Shown here piece after piece: positions 1 to 5,771 of a stretch of DNA of 11,323 nt; position 1 is the first letter of the stretch; the number at the start of each line of letters is the position of its first letter. The notes below the pieces were generated by a model. That model searched no databases. It had not been told where the DNA came from and saw only the letters and a program-made list of their open reading frames with translations. The position numbers and the translations under genes were made by a program. Where the stretch lies: contig MVCY01000006.1 in the NCBI GenBank assembly GCA_002049985.1, forward strand, positions 1 to 11,323. Direction: 5' to 3'. The DNA comes from Candidatus Latescibacteria bacterium 4484_181 (GTDB lineage Bacteria > Latescibacterota > MVCY01).

Positions 1-951
1 ACGGTCTTCCTGACAGTTAATCGGCCTCCTGTTCCCTTTCACGCGGCGTACGGACTGGTCGGTGTTAAGTCCGACAATGAGGACATCACCCAGTTGCTTG
101 GCCTCTTTTAGATACTCTATATGACCCCGATGGAGAATGTCGAAACAGCCGTTGGTAAAGACGACCTTAAGGCCCTTCTTTCTCAGATCTTCCCTGATTT
201 TCACCAACTTCCGCAGTTCAACAACCTTTCCCATAAGCTCCCCTGTTCCTCTGTCATCTGACGACATAGCCACTGTCTCTAAGGAGAATCTCTCCGCCAG
301 TGTGGCGGCCACCTCCTCGTAGGTATCGGCAGTTATGCCAAACACCCTCTGGGTGTCCTCTTCGGTGGTGAACAACAGATCGGTGTACTCCATAACCTTG
401 GTCATCGTCTTATTGGCCTGCTGTTGTGACCAGAGTTTTGCCCGGTAGTTTAAGTCCACGCTCACGAGACAGTTCACCTCCCTGGCTGTTTTCAGCGCTT
501 CCAGGGTGGTTTCAGCGGCCGTAGGGCTCAGGGCCGGGGTGATTCCGGACAGGTGAAACAGCCGGGTCTGCCCCAAGATCCTCTTCCAGTCTATCTCTCC
601 GGGGCGGACGGTGCTGATGGCCGAGCCGGAGCGGTCGTAGACCACTCGACTGGCACGGGGGGAGGCGCCAAATTCGAGATAGTAGATGCCGACCCTCCCT
701 TCATCTGTCCAGAGGATATGTTGGGTATCTACTCCTTGTTCACGATTTTTGTTCTCCACCATCTTACCCAGAGGGTTGCGGGGCAGCTTGGTCACAAAGG
801 CGGTCTTCAGACCCAGGCGGCTGGCAGCCACTGCCACGTTCATCTCGGCACCGCCAATCTGCACATCAAAGTTAGTGGTCTGTTCCAGCCGTCTGAAATT
901 CGGCGGCGAAAGCCTCAACATCGCTTCCCCAAAAGTCACCAAATCGTACAT
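1..951 (-). CDS. Truncated KDG-kinase-like domain fused in frame to an RfaE2-type adenylyltransferase (3' end outside window)
   Basis: One open frame of 317 codons without a stop runs off the left edge. Residues 1-230 read as a PfkB-family sugar kinase closest in style to 2-keto-3-deoxygluconate kinase: FGEAMLRLSPPNF at 7-19, the substrate-side signature GGAEMNVA at 33-40, GRVGIYYLEFGA at 85-96, VVYDRSGSA at 103-111 and LNYRAKLW at 167-174. Such kinases are usually about 300-340 residues and need a C-terminal GAGD motif that holds the catalytic Asp and binds ATP; it is absent here. From Met240 the sequence is a typical RfaE2/HldE C-terminal domain, with VVFTNGCFDILHRGH at 263-277 containing the HxGH nucleotidyl-transfer motif. 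That domain activates heptose 1-phosphate as a nucleotide sugar for LPS core. The kinase half is probably inactive. The whole may be a chimera left by a deletion, a real fusion, or an assembly join. A Shine-Dalgarno-like AGGGAGA lies upstream of the ATG at 951. The Gfo/Idh/MocA gene is 123 nt upstream. Confidence 0.8.
   Translation of the reverse strand, partial: MYDLVTFGEAMLRLSPPNFRRLEQTTNFDVQIGGAEMNVAVAASRLGLKTAFVTKLPRNPLGKMVENKNREQGVDTQHILWTDEGRVGIYYLEFGASPRASRVVYDRSGSAISTVRPGEIDWKRILGQTRLFHLSGITPALSPTAAETTLEALKTAREVNCLVSVDLNYRAKLWSQQQANKTMTKVMEYTDLLFTTEEDTQRVFGITADTYEEVAATLAERFSLETVAMSSDDRGTGELMGKVVELRKLVKIREDLRKKGLKVVFTNGCFDILHRGHIEYLKEAKQLGDVLIVGLNTDQSVRRVKGNRRPINCQEDR
232..250 (-). promoter_or_regulatory. 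Internal ribosome binding site and start codon of the adenylyltransferase domain
   Basis: AGGGGAG (complement of 238-244) sits three bases before the ATG at 234-232, with another AGGA (250-247) further upstream. The protein begun at this ATG starts MGKVVELRKLVKIREDLRKK, which is how stand-alone RfaE2 proteins usually begin. The adenylyltransferase could therefore be made as its own protein even if the upstream kinase reading frame is dead. This is an inference from start context, not proof of use; the three-base spacing is shorter than ideal. Confidence 0.45.
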
Positions 952-1074
952 TCTCTTTCTCCCTGTGCTACAGAATTAGATTAAGTCACCTTAGAGACAC
1001 TGTTAAAGGAGCTCCTCTCCCTTTGTTTTCGTGTTAATACCAATATCAGAGGTCTCTTAGAATGTACCAAAAAG

Positions 1075-2097
1075 CTACCTGAGTAGTACCTCCTTCCCCG
1101 TCTCGGCCGATTCGTAGATGGCATCCAGTATTCGGGTGATTTCCAGTCCCTGCTCGGCAGTAGCCGTCGGCTCCTTGTCCTGGAGAATGCATTCAACAAA
1201 ATGGGCAACCTCACCGTCGTAGCCGCTTATCTCCGGGAGCCGCGGTTCTAAGTCAACCAGCTTGCCGTGTTTCTCTGTATATATTTTCAGAGGGGGAAAA
1301 TCTGCACCGCCCTTGGTTCCAAAAAGCGATGAGTAGACTCTGTCACCACTTATGTTGGAGACCCAGCTGGTCTCTAAGAACACAGTGGCTCCTGTCTCAA
1401 GCCGGACAAGGGCACACGCCAGATCCTCTACATCAAGGGTTCCCTTTTCCAGGGGATACAGGTCTGTAAACTTAGCATAAGTGGAGCCACTGGCCGAGAC
1501 TGCCCGGGGATTGCCCATAAGCCAGAGTACCAGATCAAGCATATGAACACCCAGGTCGATAAGCGGTCCGCCACCGGATTTTGCCTTGGTGGTGAACCAC
1601 CCGCCCAGGCCAGGGATACCCCGACGTCTCAACCAGCCTGTCTTGGCATAGTAAATCTCGCCCAACTCTCCAGCCTCGATGTATTTTTTAAGCCATTGAG
1701 AATCGTTCTGGAAGCGTCTGCAGAAGGCCATCATCAATTTCCGGCCGGTCTGTCTGGCTGCCTTAACCATCATTTCCGCTTCTTGGGTGTTCATAGCCAT
1801 TGGTTTCTCACACAGCACATCTTTTCCGGCCTGAAGGGCAGCCACTGTGATCTCGGCATGGAGGAAATTGGGAGTGCACACCGAGACCGCATCGATCTGT
1901 TTTAGGTCCAGAAGCTTTCGGTAGTCGCTGAAGGAATGGGCAATTCCGTACTCCTCTGCGATCTGCTTCGCCCGTTTCGAGTCTAAATCAACCACTGCCA
2001 CCACTTCTACCTCAGGCAGTTTCTGATATGCCCTTATATGATAACTTCCTATGCCAGTGCCTATAACGCCGACTCTTATCTTATGTTGTTTCACCAT
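1075..2097 (-). CDS. Gfo/Idh/MocA-family NAD(P)-dependent oxidoreductase
   Basis: A 340-residue protein of the usual family length. Residues 7-35 form a Rossmann beta-alpha-beta with GVIGTGIGSYH (10-20) and an acidic residue at the end of the second strand (VVDLD, 35-39), which favours NAD(H). CTPNFLHAE (74-82) and CEKPMAM (96-102) are the family hallmarks; Lys98 of EKP is the conserved active-site lysine. GGGPLIDLGVHMLDLVLWL (175-193) supplies the conserved Asp181 and His185 of the substrate domain. These enzymes oxidise or reduce sugar and cyclitol hydroxyls in the cytosol; the exact substrate cannot be read from sequence. The start ATG follows AGGAGAGA. The next gene downstream, 123 nt away, begins as a KDG-kinase-like protein, so a sugar-acid or uronate degradation locus is plausible. 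A tandem 9-mer and a TTGACC box lie upstream. Confidence 0.92.
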   Translation of the reverse strand: MVKQHKIRVGVIGTGIGSYHIRAYQKLPEVEVVAVVDLDSKRAKQIAEEYGIAHSFSDYRKLLDLKQIDAVSVCTPNFLHAEITVAALQAGKDVLCEKPMAMNTQEAEMMVKAARQTGRKLMMAFCRRFQNDSQWLKKYIEAGELGEIYYAKTGWLRRRGIPGLGGWFTTKAKSGGGPLIDLGVHMLDLVLWLMGNPRAVSASGSTYAKFTDLYPLEKGTLDVEDLACALVRLETGATVFLETSWVSNISGDRVYSSLFGTKGGADFPPLKIYTEKHGKLVDLEPRLPEISGYDGEVAHFVECILQDKEPTATAEQGLEITRILDAIYESAETGKEVLLR

Positions 2098-2121
2098 TCT
2101 CTCTCCTGCTAAAAACTCCTA

Positions 2122-2150
2122 TTTCGACAGTTTCGATAGAAGCTGGTCAA
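2122..2150 (-). promoter_or_regulatory. Possible promoter or operator of the oxidoreductase gene
   Basis: On the minus strand a TTGACC hexamer (2150-2145) resembles a sigma-70 -35 box. It is followed by two abutting 9-mers, CTATCGAAA (2139-2131) and CTGTCGAAA (2130-2122), which differ at one base. A weak -10-like TCGAAA (2127-2122) lies at 17-nt spacing inside the second 9-mer. A regulator bound to the direct repeat would cover the putative -10. This is a motif reading only. Confidence 0.25.
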
Positions 2151-2164
2151 TTTTCTATTGTTTT

Positions 2165-2188
2165 CCCTCTACCCTTGGGGCAAGAGGG
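2165..2188. other. Hairpin between the zinc peptidase and oxidoreductase genes
   Basis: CCCTCT at 2165-2170 pairs with AGAGGG at 2183-2188, and CCC (2172-2174) can extend the stem inward with GGG. It lies about 20 bases beyond the stop of the zinc peptidase gene, where a transcription terminator could be, but no run of U follows in either direction. It could be a weak or factor-assisted terminator, or an RNA-stabilising stem. Confidence 0.3.
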
Positions 2189-2206
2189 CCTCTGGCCTCG
2201 ATACCA

Positions 2207-2896
2207 TCAATCCCGTTGGCCTCTGAGGAGGATTAGCCTGAGAAGCTGTAAGGCGGCCATTGCGGCCGCTGCCAGATAGGTCCAGGCAGCTGCGTTCAAG
2301 ACCTTGCGGGCTGCTGTCAGCTCGTTTGGTGCCAAAATTCCCTCTCTGTTCAAAAGCGCTAAGGCCCTCCGGCTGGCATCCAGCTCCACTGGTAAGGTGA
2401 CGACGTGGAAAACCACCGCCAAGCTGAACAGGATAATCCCTGCGTCCATTAGCACCTTGAGCGGCCCTGAGAAGAGGAATCCGAGGATAAACAGCGGAAA
2501 GGCGAGGCTTGACCCGAAGTTGGCCACCGGCACAAAACTGTTTCTGAACATCAAAGGGGAATATCCTACCCCATGCTGGATGGCGTGCCCGCTCTCGTGG
2601 GCAGCTATCCCAAGGGCGGCAACAGACCTTGAGCTGTAGACATCCTCAGAGAGCTTTAGCACGCCGGTTCTGGGGTCGTAGTGGTCGGAGAGTACCCCCG
2701 GAATTCTCTCTATTCTCACCTGGCTTAAGCCGTTGCGGTCAAGTAGGTTCCGGGCCACCTGGGCACCGGTCATCCCTGAACCGGAACGGACCCGGCTGTA
2801 TTGTGCATACGCGCCCTTCACCTTTGACTGCGCATAGACAGCAAGGATCAAGGCCGGGATTAAGAGAAGAAATGTCCAGTCCCAGAAGAAAAACAT
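2207..2896 (-). CDS. YugP-like membrane zinc metallopeptidase (Zn_peptidase_2 family)
   Basis: A 229-residue protein, the usual size of the YugP family. It opens with a membrane segment (about 8-22), followed by the family-typical YAQSKVKGAYAQYSRVRSGS (21-40) and TGAQVARNLL. The zinc site is HESGH (100-104), preceded by DHYDPRTGVLKLSEDVY (71-87); Glu171 in LPVELDASRRA is the likely third ligand. Three further hydrophobic segments lie near 125-145, 150-170 and 203-218. These are inner-membrane proteases of unknown substrate. The ATG at 2896 is preferred: AAGGAGG lies ten bases upstream. A TTG six bases earlier (2902) is in frame but sits only four bases from the same Shine-Dalgarno sequence. 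In many bacteria this gene lies close to fmt; here the two are separated by 634 bp of repeat-rich DNA. Confidence 0.9.
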   Translation of the reverse strand: MFFFWDWTFLLLIPALILAVYAQSKVKGAYAQYSRVRSGSGMTGAQVARNLLDRNGLSQVRIERIPGVLSDHYDPRTGVLKLSEDVYSSRSVAALGIAAHESGHAIQHGVGYSPLMFRNSFVPVANFGSSLAFPLFILGFLFSGPLKVLMDAGIILFSLAVVFHVVTLPVELDASRRALALLNREGILAPNELTAARKVLNAAAWTYLAAAAMAALQLLRLILLRGQRD

Positions 2897-2928
2897 CGCC
2901 AATCACCCTCCTTCTGAAACAAAGTGTA

Positions 2929-2950
2929 GTTTAACCCAGATTCAGAAAAG
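2929..2950 (+). repeat. Left arm of a 22-bp inverted repeat
   Basis: Reads GTTTAACCCAG followed by ATTCAGAAAAG. The reverse complement of 3456-3477 matches it at 20 of 22 positions. The two arms point at each other across 505 bp of non-coding sequence, as terminal inverted repeats of a small non-autonomous element would. No target-site duplication is evident outside the arms. The left arm also lies in the leader of the zinc peptidase gene. Confidence 0.6.
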
Positions 2951-3042
2951 CCCCTCTGAAGATTTTTCCATCTCTTGCCTAGATTCTGCTGAAGAACGGC
3001 AATTTCGCAGAAAACGTCCTCCATTCCACCTTCAAAACTGAT

Positions 3043-3097
3043 TGTAGGAGGCGTCTCCAGACGCCGATGGAATCGGGCTCTGGAGGGCCCTCCCACA
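3043..3097. repeat. REP-like palindromic element able to form a cruciform or four-way junction
   Basis: Two half-elements face each other. The first reads TGTAGGAG, then a 7-bp stem GGCGTCT/AGACGCC (3050-3056 with 3059-3065) around a CC loop, then CGAT. The complementary strand from 3097 repeats the plan with TGTGGGAG, a stem GGGCCCT/AGAGCCC and CGAT. The outer ends TGTAGGA (3043-3049) and TCCCACA (3091-3097) pair at six of seven positions, and GAT/ATC pairs in the middle. Two stem positions differ as compensated pairs between the halves, so structure rather than sequence is conserved. The layout (GTAGGAG head, hairpin, inverted partner) is that of REP/BIME elements, which elsewhere are mobilised by RAYT transposases; no such gene is visible here. 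Confidence 0.7.
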
Positions 3098-3315
3098 GGA
3101 ATGGAAATCTGAAGTGAGTCCACAGTGCCGGCAACAGCTCCATTTTCCAAGAGAACCTACACCTGTGTCAAATAAGCCAGGGTTTGACTCCGTAAGTTTA
3201 AGAATCACATCCTGGGGGTGTACCAAAAGTTAATCATTTAAGATACCAGCAAAGAAGGCAACGGGTGCTCAACATGGGCAACATTTTTATAAATAGATGA
3301 TTACCCTTTTGCGAC

Positions 3316-3346
3316 CTTTGCGACTTCTTGGCGAACTTTGCGGTTA
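3316..3346 (+). repeat. 31-nt TTTGCGG-type dispersed repeat, copy 1
   Basis: Begins CTTTGCG and ends CTTTGCGGTTA, with degenerate TTTGCG-like units between. It matches copy 2 (complement of 4895-4925) at 26 of 31 positions and copy 3 (5045-5075) at 22 of 31, without gaps. The sequence upstream, GCGACC at 3311-3316, is also shared with copy 2. Similar low-complexity CTTTGCG strings occur between genes in many environmental bacterial genomes; their function is unknown to me. Confidence 0.65.
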
Positions 3347-3455
3347 AAAAATGCCTTTTGATACGTCCCTTCTTGTCTGTTTCCATAGGGACAAAATATT
3401 TATAGCAAATAGGATCAACCATTCATTCGAAGTCCTTTTAGGCACGATACGTTCA

Positions 3456-3477
3456 CTTTTCCGAATCTGGGTTTAAC
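3456..3477 (-). repeat. Right arm of the 22-bp inverted repeat
   Basis: Reverse complement begins GTTAAACCCAG and ends ATTCGGAAAAG, differing from the left arm (2929-2950) only at positions 4 and 16. It lies about 55 bases downstream of the fmt stop codon. If the two arms bound one element, that element is 549 bp, non-coding, and contains both the REP-like and the TTTGCGG repeats. Confidence 0.6.
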
Positions 3478-3488
3478 AAAAGTTATCA

Positions 3489-3533
3489 TAGCTATTACAA
3501 GTTTCGCCTATGACGCCACCTGCCGTATAGCTA
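3489..3533 (-). terminator. Weak stem-loop at the fmt stop codon
   Basis: TAGCTAT (complement of 3533-3527, starting with the fmt stop codon) pairs perfectly with ATAGCTA (complement of 3495-3489) across a 31-base loop. The transcript then reads GATAACTTTTG, which has only a short U run. The position suits transcription termination of yajC-fmt, but the AT-rich stem and long loop make this a poor intrinsic terminator. Confidence 0.2.
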
Positions 3534-4460
3534 AGCCCAGAGCTCTCCTTTCCTGACGCCATATCCTCTGACGAACTCGGCCGAGCTCATCGGTCGCCTA
3601 TCCTGGGGTTGAAGCTGGCTGAGAAACAATGCTCCCTGCCCTGTAGCTATCCAGATGCCATCTTTGGGATCGGCCCTGAGTATTTCCCCGGGGGCGCCTT
3701 TTTGGGGAGCGGTCAGTGCCGATGCCCGGTGGATTTTCAGAACAGATCCCTTTCTGTGCGTGAAGGCACCCGGTCGGGGGTTAGTGCCCCGAATAAGGTT
3801 TCTAATCTGCTCAGCGGGCTTTGACCAATCAATGCGGGCGTCTTCCTTCTTTAACTTAGGGGCTTTGCTCGCTCCCTCTCTTGGTTGTGGTCTTCGGGGG
3901 AAATCGCCGGATTCCACCAAGGAAACAGTTTCGGACAACAGCTCAGCCCCAAGAGACATCAGCCTGTCGTGGAGCTCGCCGGCAGTCTCTTCCTGGCCAA
4001 TGGGTACCGCTCGCTGCAGGATAATGTCCCCGGTGTCTACCCGGTCGTCGATGAAGAAAGTGGTCAGTCCTGTCTGCTTTTCACCGTTTATTATGGCCCA
4101 GTTTATGGGGGCTGCTCCCCTATATTTAGGCAGAAGAGAAGCGTGTAGATTAATCACCCCTCGGGGCGGGATAGTCAGCACCTGCGGAGGCAGGATGCGA
4201 AAGGCTACCACGACAATCAACTCCGGGGACATTTGTCTCAAGCTTCTCACGAAATCCAGGTCCTTCAGGTCCTCTACGGTCAGGACCCGCAGCCCCTTTG
4301 TCATGGCCTCCTTCTTCACAGGGGAGGGAACAAGATGTTTCCCCCTGCCCCTGGGCCTGTCCGGACGGGTCACCACACCCACTATCTGGTGGCCATCTTC
4401 AAGCAGCTTTCTCAGACTGGGCACAGCGAAATCCGGAGTGCCCATAAAGACCAGCCTCAT
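3531..4460 (-). CDS. fmt: Methionyl-tRNA formyltransferase
   Basis: A full-length 309-residue Fmt, which formylates initiator Met-tRNA using 10-formyltetrahydrofolate in the cytosol. The N-terminus MRLVFMGTPDFAVPSL is diagnostic. The catalytic domain carries GVINLHASLLPKYRGAAPIN (101-120), with Asn104 and His106, and VDTGDI (141-146), with Asp142; these match the Asn, His and Asp catalytic triad of the family. The C-terminal tRNA-binding domain starts near residue 205 (IDWSKPAEQIRNLIRGTNP). Its ATG overlaps the TGA of yajC in an ATGA junction, so translation is probably coupled. The usual partner def (peptide deformylase) is not in the window. Confidence 0.97.
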   Translation of the reverse strand: MRLVFMGTPDFAVPSLRKLLEDGHQIVGVVTRPDRPRGRGKHLVPSPVKKEAMTKGLRVLTVEDLKDLDFVRSLRQMSPELIVVVAFRILPPQVLTIPPRGVINLHASLLPKYRGAAPINWAIINGEKQTGLTTFFIDDRVDTGDIILQRAVPIGQEETAGELHDRLMSLGAELLSETVSLVESGDFPRRPQPREGASKAPKLKKEDARIDWSKPAEQIRNLIRGTNPRPGAFTHRKGSVLKIHRASALTAPQKGAPGEILRADPKDGIWIATGQGALFLSQLQPQDRRPMSSAEFVRGYGVRKGELWA

Positions 4461-4786
4461 CTTCGGTCCTTCGTTTTCACCAACCCAGCGATAGAGCTTT
4501 TAGAGACCTCCACCTTTATATTGTCCGCAATCTTCAGAACAACTATAGAGTTATCGTCTTTCATCCCAACAATTGTACCGTAAAGCCCACCTACTGTCAC
4601 TACTCTGTCCCCCTTGGACAGGGAGTTGAGCATTGCCTGATGGGCCTTCTGTTTCTTCTGCTGAGGGAGGATGAGCAAAAGGTAAAAAACGAGAAAAATC
4701 AGAATAAACGGGATTAGGAAAGCAAATCCCCCTCCCCCACCTGTTGTCCCTCCCTGTGTTCCCATGGCATAAACTTCTGTGATCAA
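4457..4786 (-). CDS. yajC: Preprotein translocase accessory subunit YajC
   Basis: YajC is the small inner-membrane partner of SecDF at the Sec translocon. The 109-residue product has a short N-terminus with a glycine run (GGTTGGGGG), one membrane segment at about 21-40 (FAFLIPFILIFLVFYLLLIL), then PQQKKQKAHQAML and the basic cytosolic domain KGDRVVTVGGLYGTIVG (58-74). Start choice: a TTG at 4786 lies six bases from a perfect AAAGGAGGTG (4800-4791). An upstream in-frame ATG at 4831 would add 15 unlikely residues and bury that ribosome binding site. The gene is coupled to fmt by a four-base overlap. YajC is more often found with tgt, secD and secF, so pairing with fmt is less common. A weak promoter-like TTGGAG (4859-4854) and TCTAAA (4836-4831) pair lies upstream. 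Confidence 0.93.
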   Translation of the reverse strand: MITEVYAMGTQGGTTGGGGGFAFLIPFILIFLVFYLLLILPQQKKQKAHQAMLNSLSKGDRVVTVGGLYGTIVGMKDDNSIVVLKIADNIKVEVSKSSIAGLVKTKDRR

Positions 4787-5061
4787 ATCGCACCTCCTTT
4801 GGGTTAGTTCTGCTTCTTCTGGATGTTGCATTTAGAAACCAAAGCGCAGTGAGCTCCAAACAATTTTACCTTGCCCATAGCATATTCTCCGATCTAACCG
4901 CAAAGAGCCCAAAGAAGACGCAAAGGTCGCTGAGAGAACTTCTTTGCTGCTCATATCGAACCGCGCAGCTTCAAACACACGGCTCAAGGAGAACGGTGCT
5001 CAGTTAGAGAAGAAGCCGTTATCCTCTATCATCTACATTCAAAACTTTGCGTTCCCTGCGC
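4787..5061. other. 275-bp gap between the HAD gene and yajC, with an inverted-repeat element
   Basis: No gene is visible. The gap holds most of a 181-bp stretch (4895-5075) bounded by two 31-nt TTTGCGG-type repeats in inverted orientation. Its interior shows no coding potential. The last 110 bp before yajC carry the likely promoter and the strong yajC ribosome binding site. Confidence 0.6.
4895..4925 (-). repeat. 31-nt TTTGCGG-type repeat, copy 2 (left end of a 181-bp inverted-repeat pair)
   Basis: On the plus strand it begins TAACCGCAAAG and ends GACGCAAAG. Its complement aligns without gaps to copy 1 (26 of 31). It is inverted relative to copy 3 at 5045-5075 (21 of 31, with the outer eight and inner eight bases identical), the arrangement of terminal inverted repeats of a small element. 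Confidence 0.6.
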
Positions 5062-5075
5062 CTACTCTGCGGTTA
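5045..5075 (+). repeat. 31-nt TTTGCGG-type repeat, copy 3, overlapping the end of the HAD gene
   Basis: Reads CTTTGCG at the left and CTCTGCGGTTA at the right. Its right part (5062-5075) lies inside the HAD coding sequence and encodes the final Thr-Ala-Glu and the TAG stop. Together with copy 2 it bounds a 181-bp element. Confidence 0.55.
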
Positions 5076-5766
5076 TTGCCTTCACTACCTCCTGGTAATC
5101 GCTGAAGTCGGGGAAAAGGAAATCTGGCTTATGTTTCCGAAGCTGAGTCAGTGAGGTCCACCCGGTAGCGACGGCGACAGTGCGGGCACCGATGGAGCTG
5201 GCACATCTTATGTCGTGAAGGGTATCCCCGATTATCACCACATCTCTGCCTTGAAAAGTTTTTTTGAACTGCTTAGAGGCTCTCTCTACAGCTATCCTGG
5301 GTAGCTTGTATCTGTCCGCTGAGTCGTCACCGTAAACACCCATCCGGAAAAATTTCCCCAGTTGAAAGGCTCTCAGTTTTATCCAGGCCCCCTCTTTTAT
5401 ATTTCCGGTAAGCAATCCCAAGAACATCCCCTCTGTTTCAGCCAGTGTGGAGAGCAACTCTTTTACACCTGGATAGAGCCTTAATTGGCTCCTGGACAGT
5501 TGCTGCCGAAGTCGCCGGAGGTATCTGGCGAAAAACAGGTCTAGATTCCGTTCAACAACATCTTCGGAAACTCCTTCTTCCAGCAAAAGCTCTCTCACGA
5601 TCTGAGGGTCGGTCTTGCCCCCAAAGGGGAAATTATCGGCTGAACCACAGGTGCCATAGACCTCTACCAGGGCCTCTTTTATCGCCCTGCGTCCAGCTCC
5701 GCCAGTGCTCAACAGCGTGCCGTCTATGTCAAACAACGCTAACCGGCAAATCTTCATCTGAGTCAT
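5062..5766 (-). CDS. HAD-superfamily hydrolase, phosphoglycolate-phosphatase-like
   Basis: A 234-residue soluble phosphatase of HAD subfamily I. All four motifs are present: FDIDGTLL (12-19) with nucleophile Asp13 and acid/base Asp15; LLTGN (118-122) with Thr120; Lys154 in DRYKLPRIAVERA; and GDTLHDIRCA (180-189) with Asp181 and Asp185 for Mg2+. A helical cap (about 20-95) follows motif I, as in phosphoglycolate and beta-phosphoglucomutase-type enzymes. The substrate is not deducible. The first ATG is five bases after the stop of the PAS protein, but AAGGA directly abuts it. The ATG at 5757 (Met4) has a nine-base spacing and is probably the real start. The last codons and stop lie in a dispersed repeat. 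It is the last gene of the potassium-uptake cluster by spacing. Confidence 0.88.
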   Translation of the reverse strand: MTQMKICRLALFDIDGTLLSTGGAGRRAIKEALVEVYGTCGSADNFPFGGKTDPQIVRELLLEEGVSEDVVERNLDLFFARYLRRLRQQLSRSQLRLYPGVKELLSTLAETEGMFLGLLTGNIKEGAWIKLRAFQLGKFFRMGVYGDDSADRYKLPRIAVERASKQFKKTFQGRDVVIIGDTLHDIRCASSIGARTVAVATGWTSLTQLRKHKPDFLFPDFSDYQEVVKAITAE

Positions 5767-5771
5767 TCCTT

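Larger units (their letters stand above)
2897..3530. other. Gene-free, repeat-rich 634-bp intergenic region
   Basis: No credible gene on either strand. Short open frames exist, but they cross palindromes and repeats, lack family-like sequence and have no convincing start sites. The region holds a pair of 22-bp inverted repeats (2929-2950 and 3456-3477), a REP-like cruciform (3043-3097) and a TTTGCGG-type repeat (3316-3346), plus a short inverted repeat beside the fmt stop codon. It probably results from repeated insertion of small non-coding elements between fmt and the zinc peptidase gene. Confidence 0.75.

Noticed and set aside
553..984. 143-codon plus-strand open frame
   Set aside because: It lies opposite the clear kinase domain on the minus strand and shows no recognisable motif.
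952..1074. Possible terminator in the gap after the oxidoreductase gene (TTAGAGAC near 991 against GTCTCTTA near 1052)
   Set aside because: Only five bases pair, over a loop of about 50 bases, and no U run follows; not a convincing stem-loop.
3043..3097. tRNA gene suggested by the cloverleaf-like fold
   Set aside because: No anticodon arm of seven-base loop, no T-loop consensus and no acceptor CCA context; the stems have two-base loops, typical of REP-like DNA.
2860..3226. Overlapping minus-strand frames of 96 and 64 codons between the zinc peptidase and fmt
   Set aside because: Both run across the REP-like palindrome in different frames, and one also overlaps the zinc peptidase start; no protein-like features.
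3234..3422. 62-codon minus-strand open frame containing LTAKFAKKSQRSQKG
   Set aside because: That peptide is the translation of the TTTGCGG-type repeat, which often yields such spurious small proteins; no ribosome binding site or family support.
2929..3477. Complete insertion sequence with transposase
   Set aside because: Inverted repeats exist, but the 549-bp interior encodes no transposase and no target-site duplication is visible; listed only as a possible non-autonomous element.
3655..4494. 279-codon plus-strand open frame
   Set aside because: It is antisense to fmt over almost its whole length, has no family-like sequence and shows the serine/arginine-rich composition of a shadow frame.
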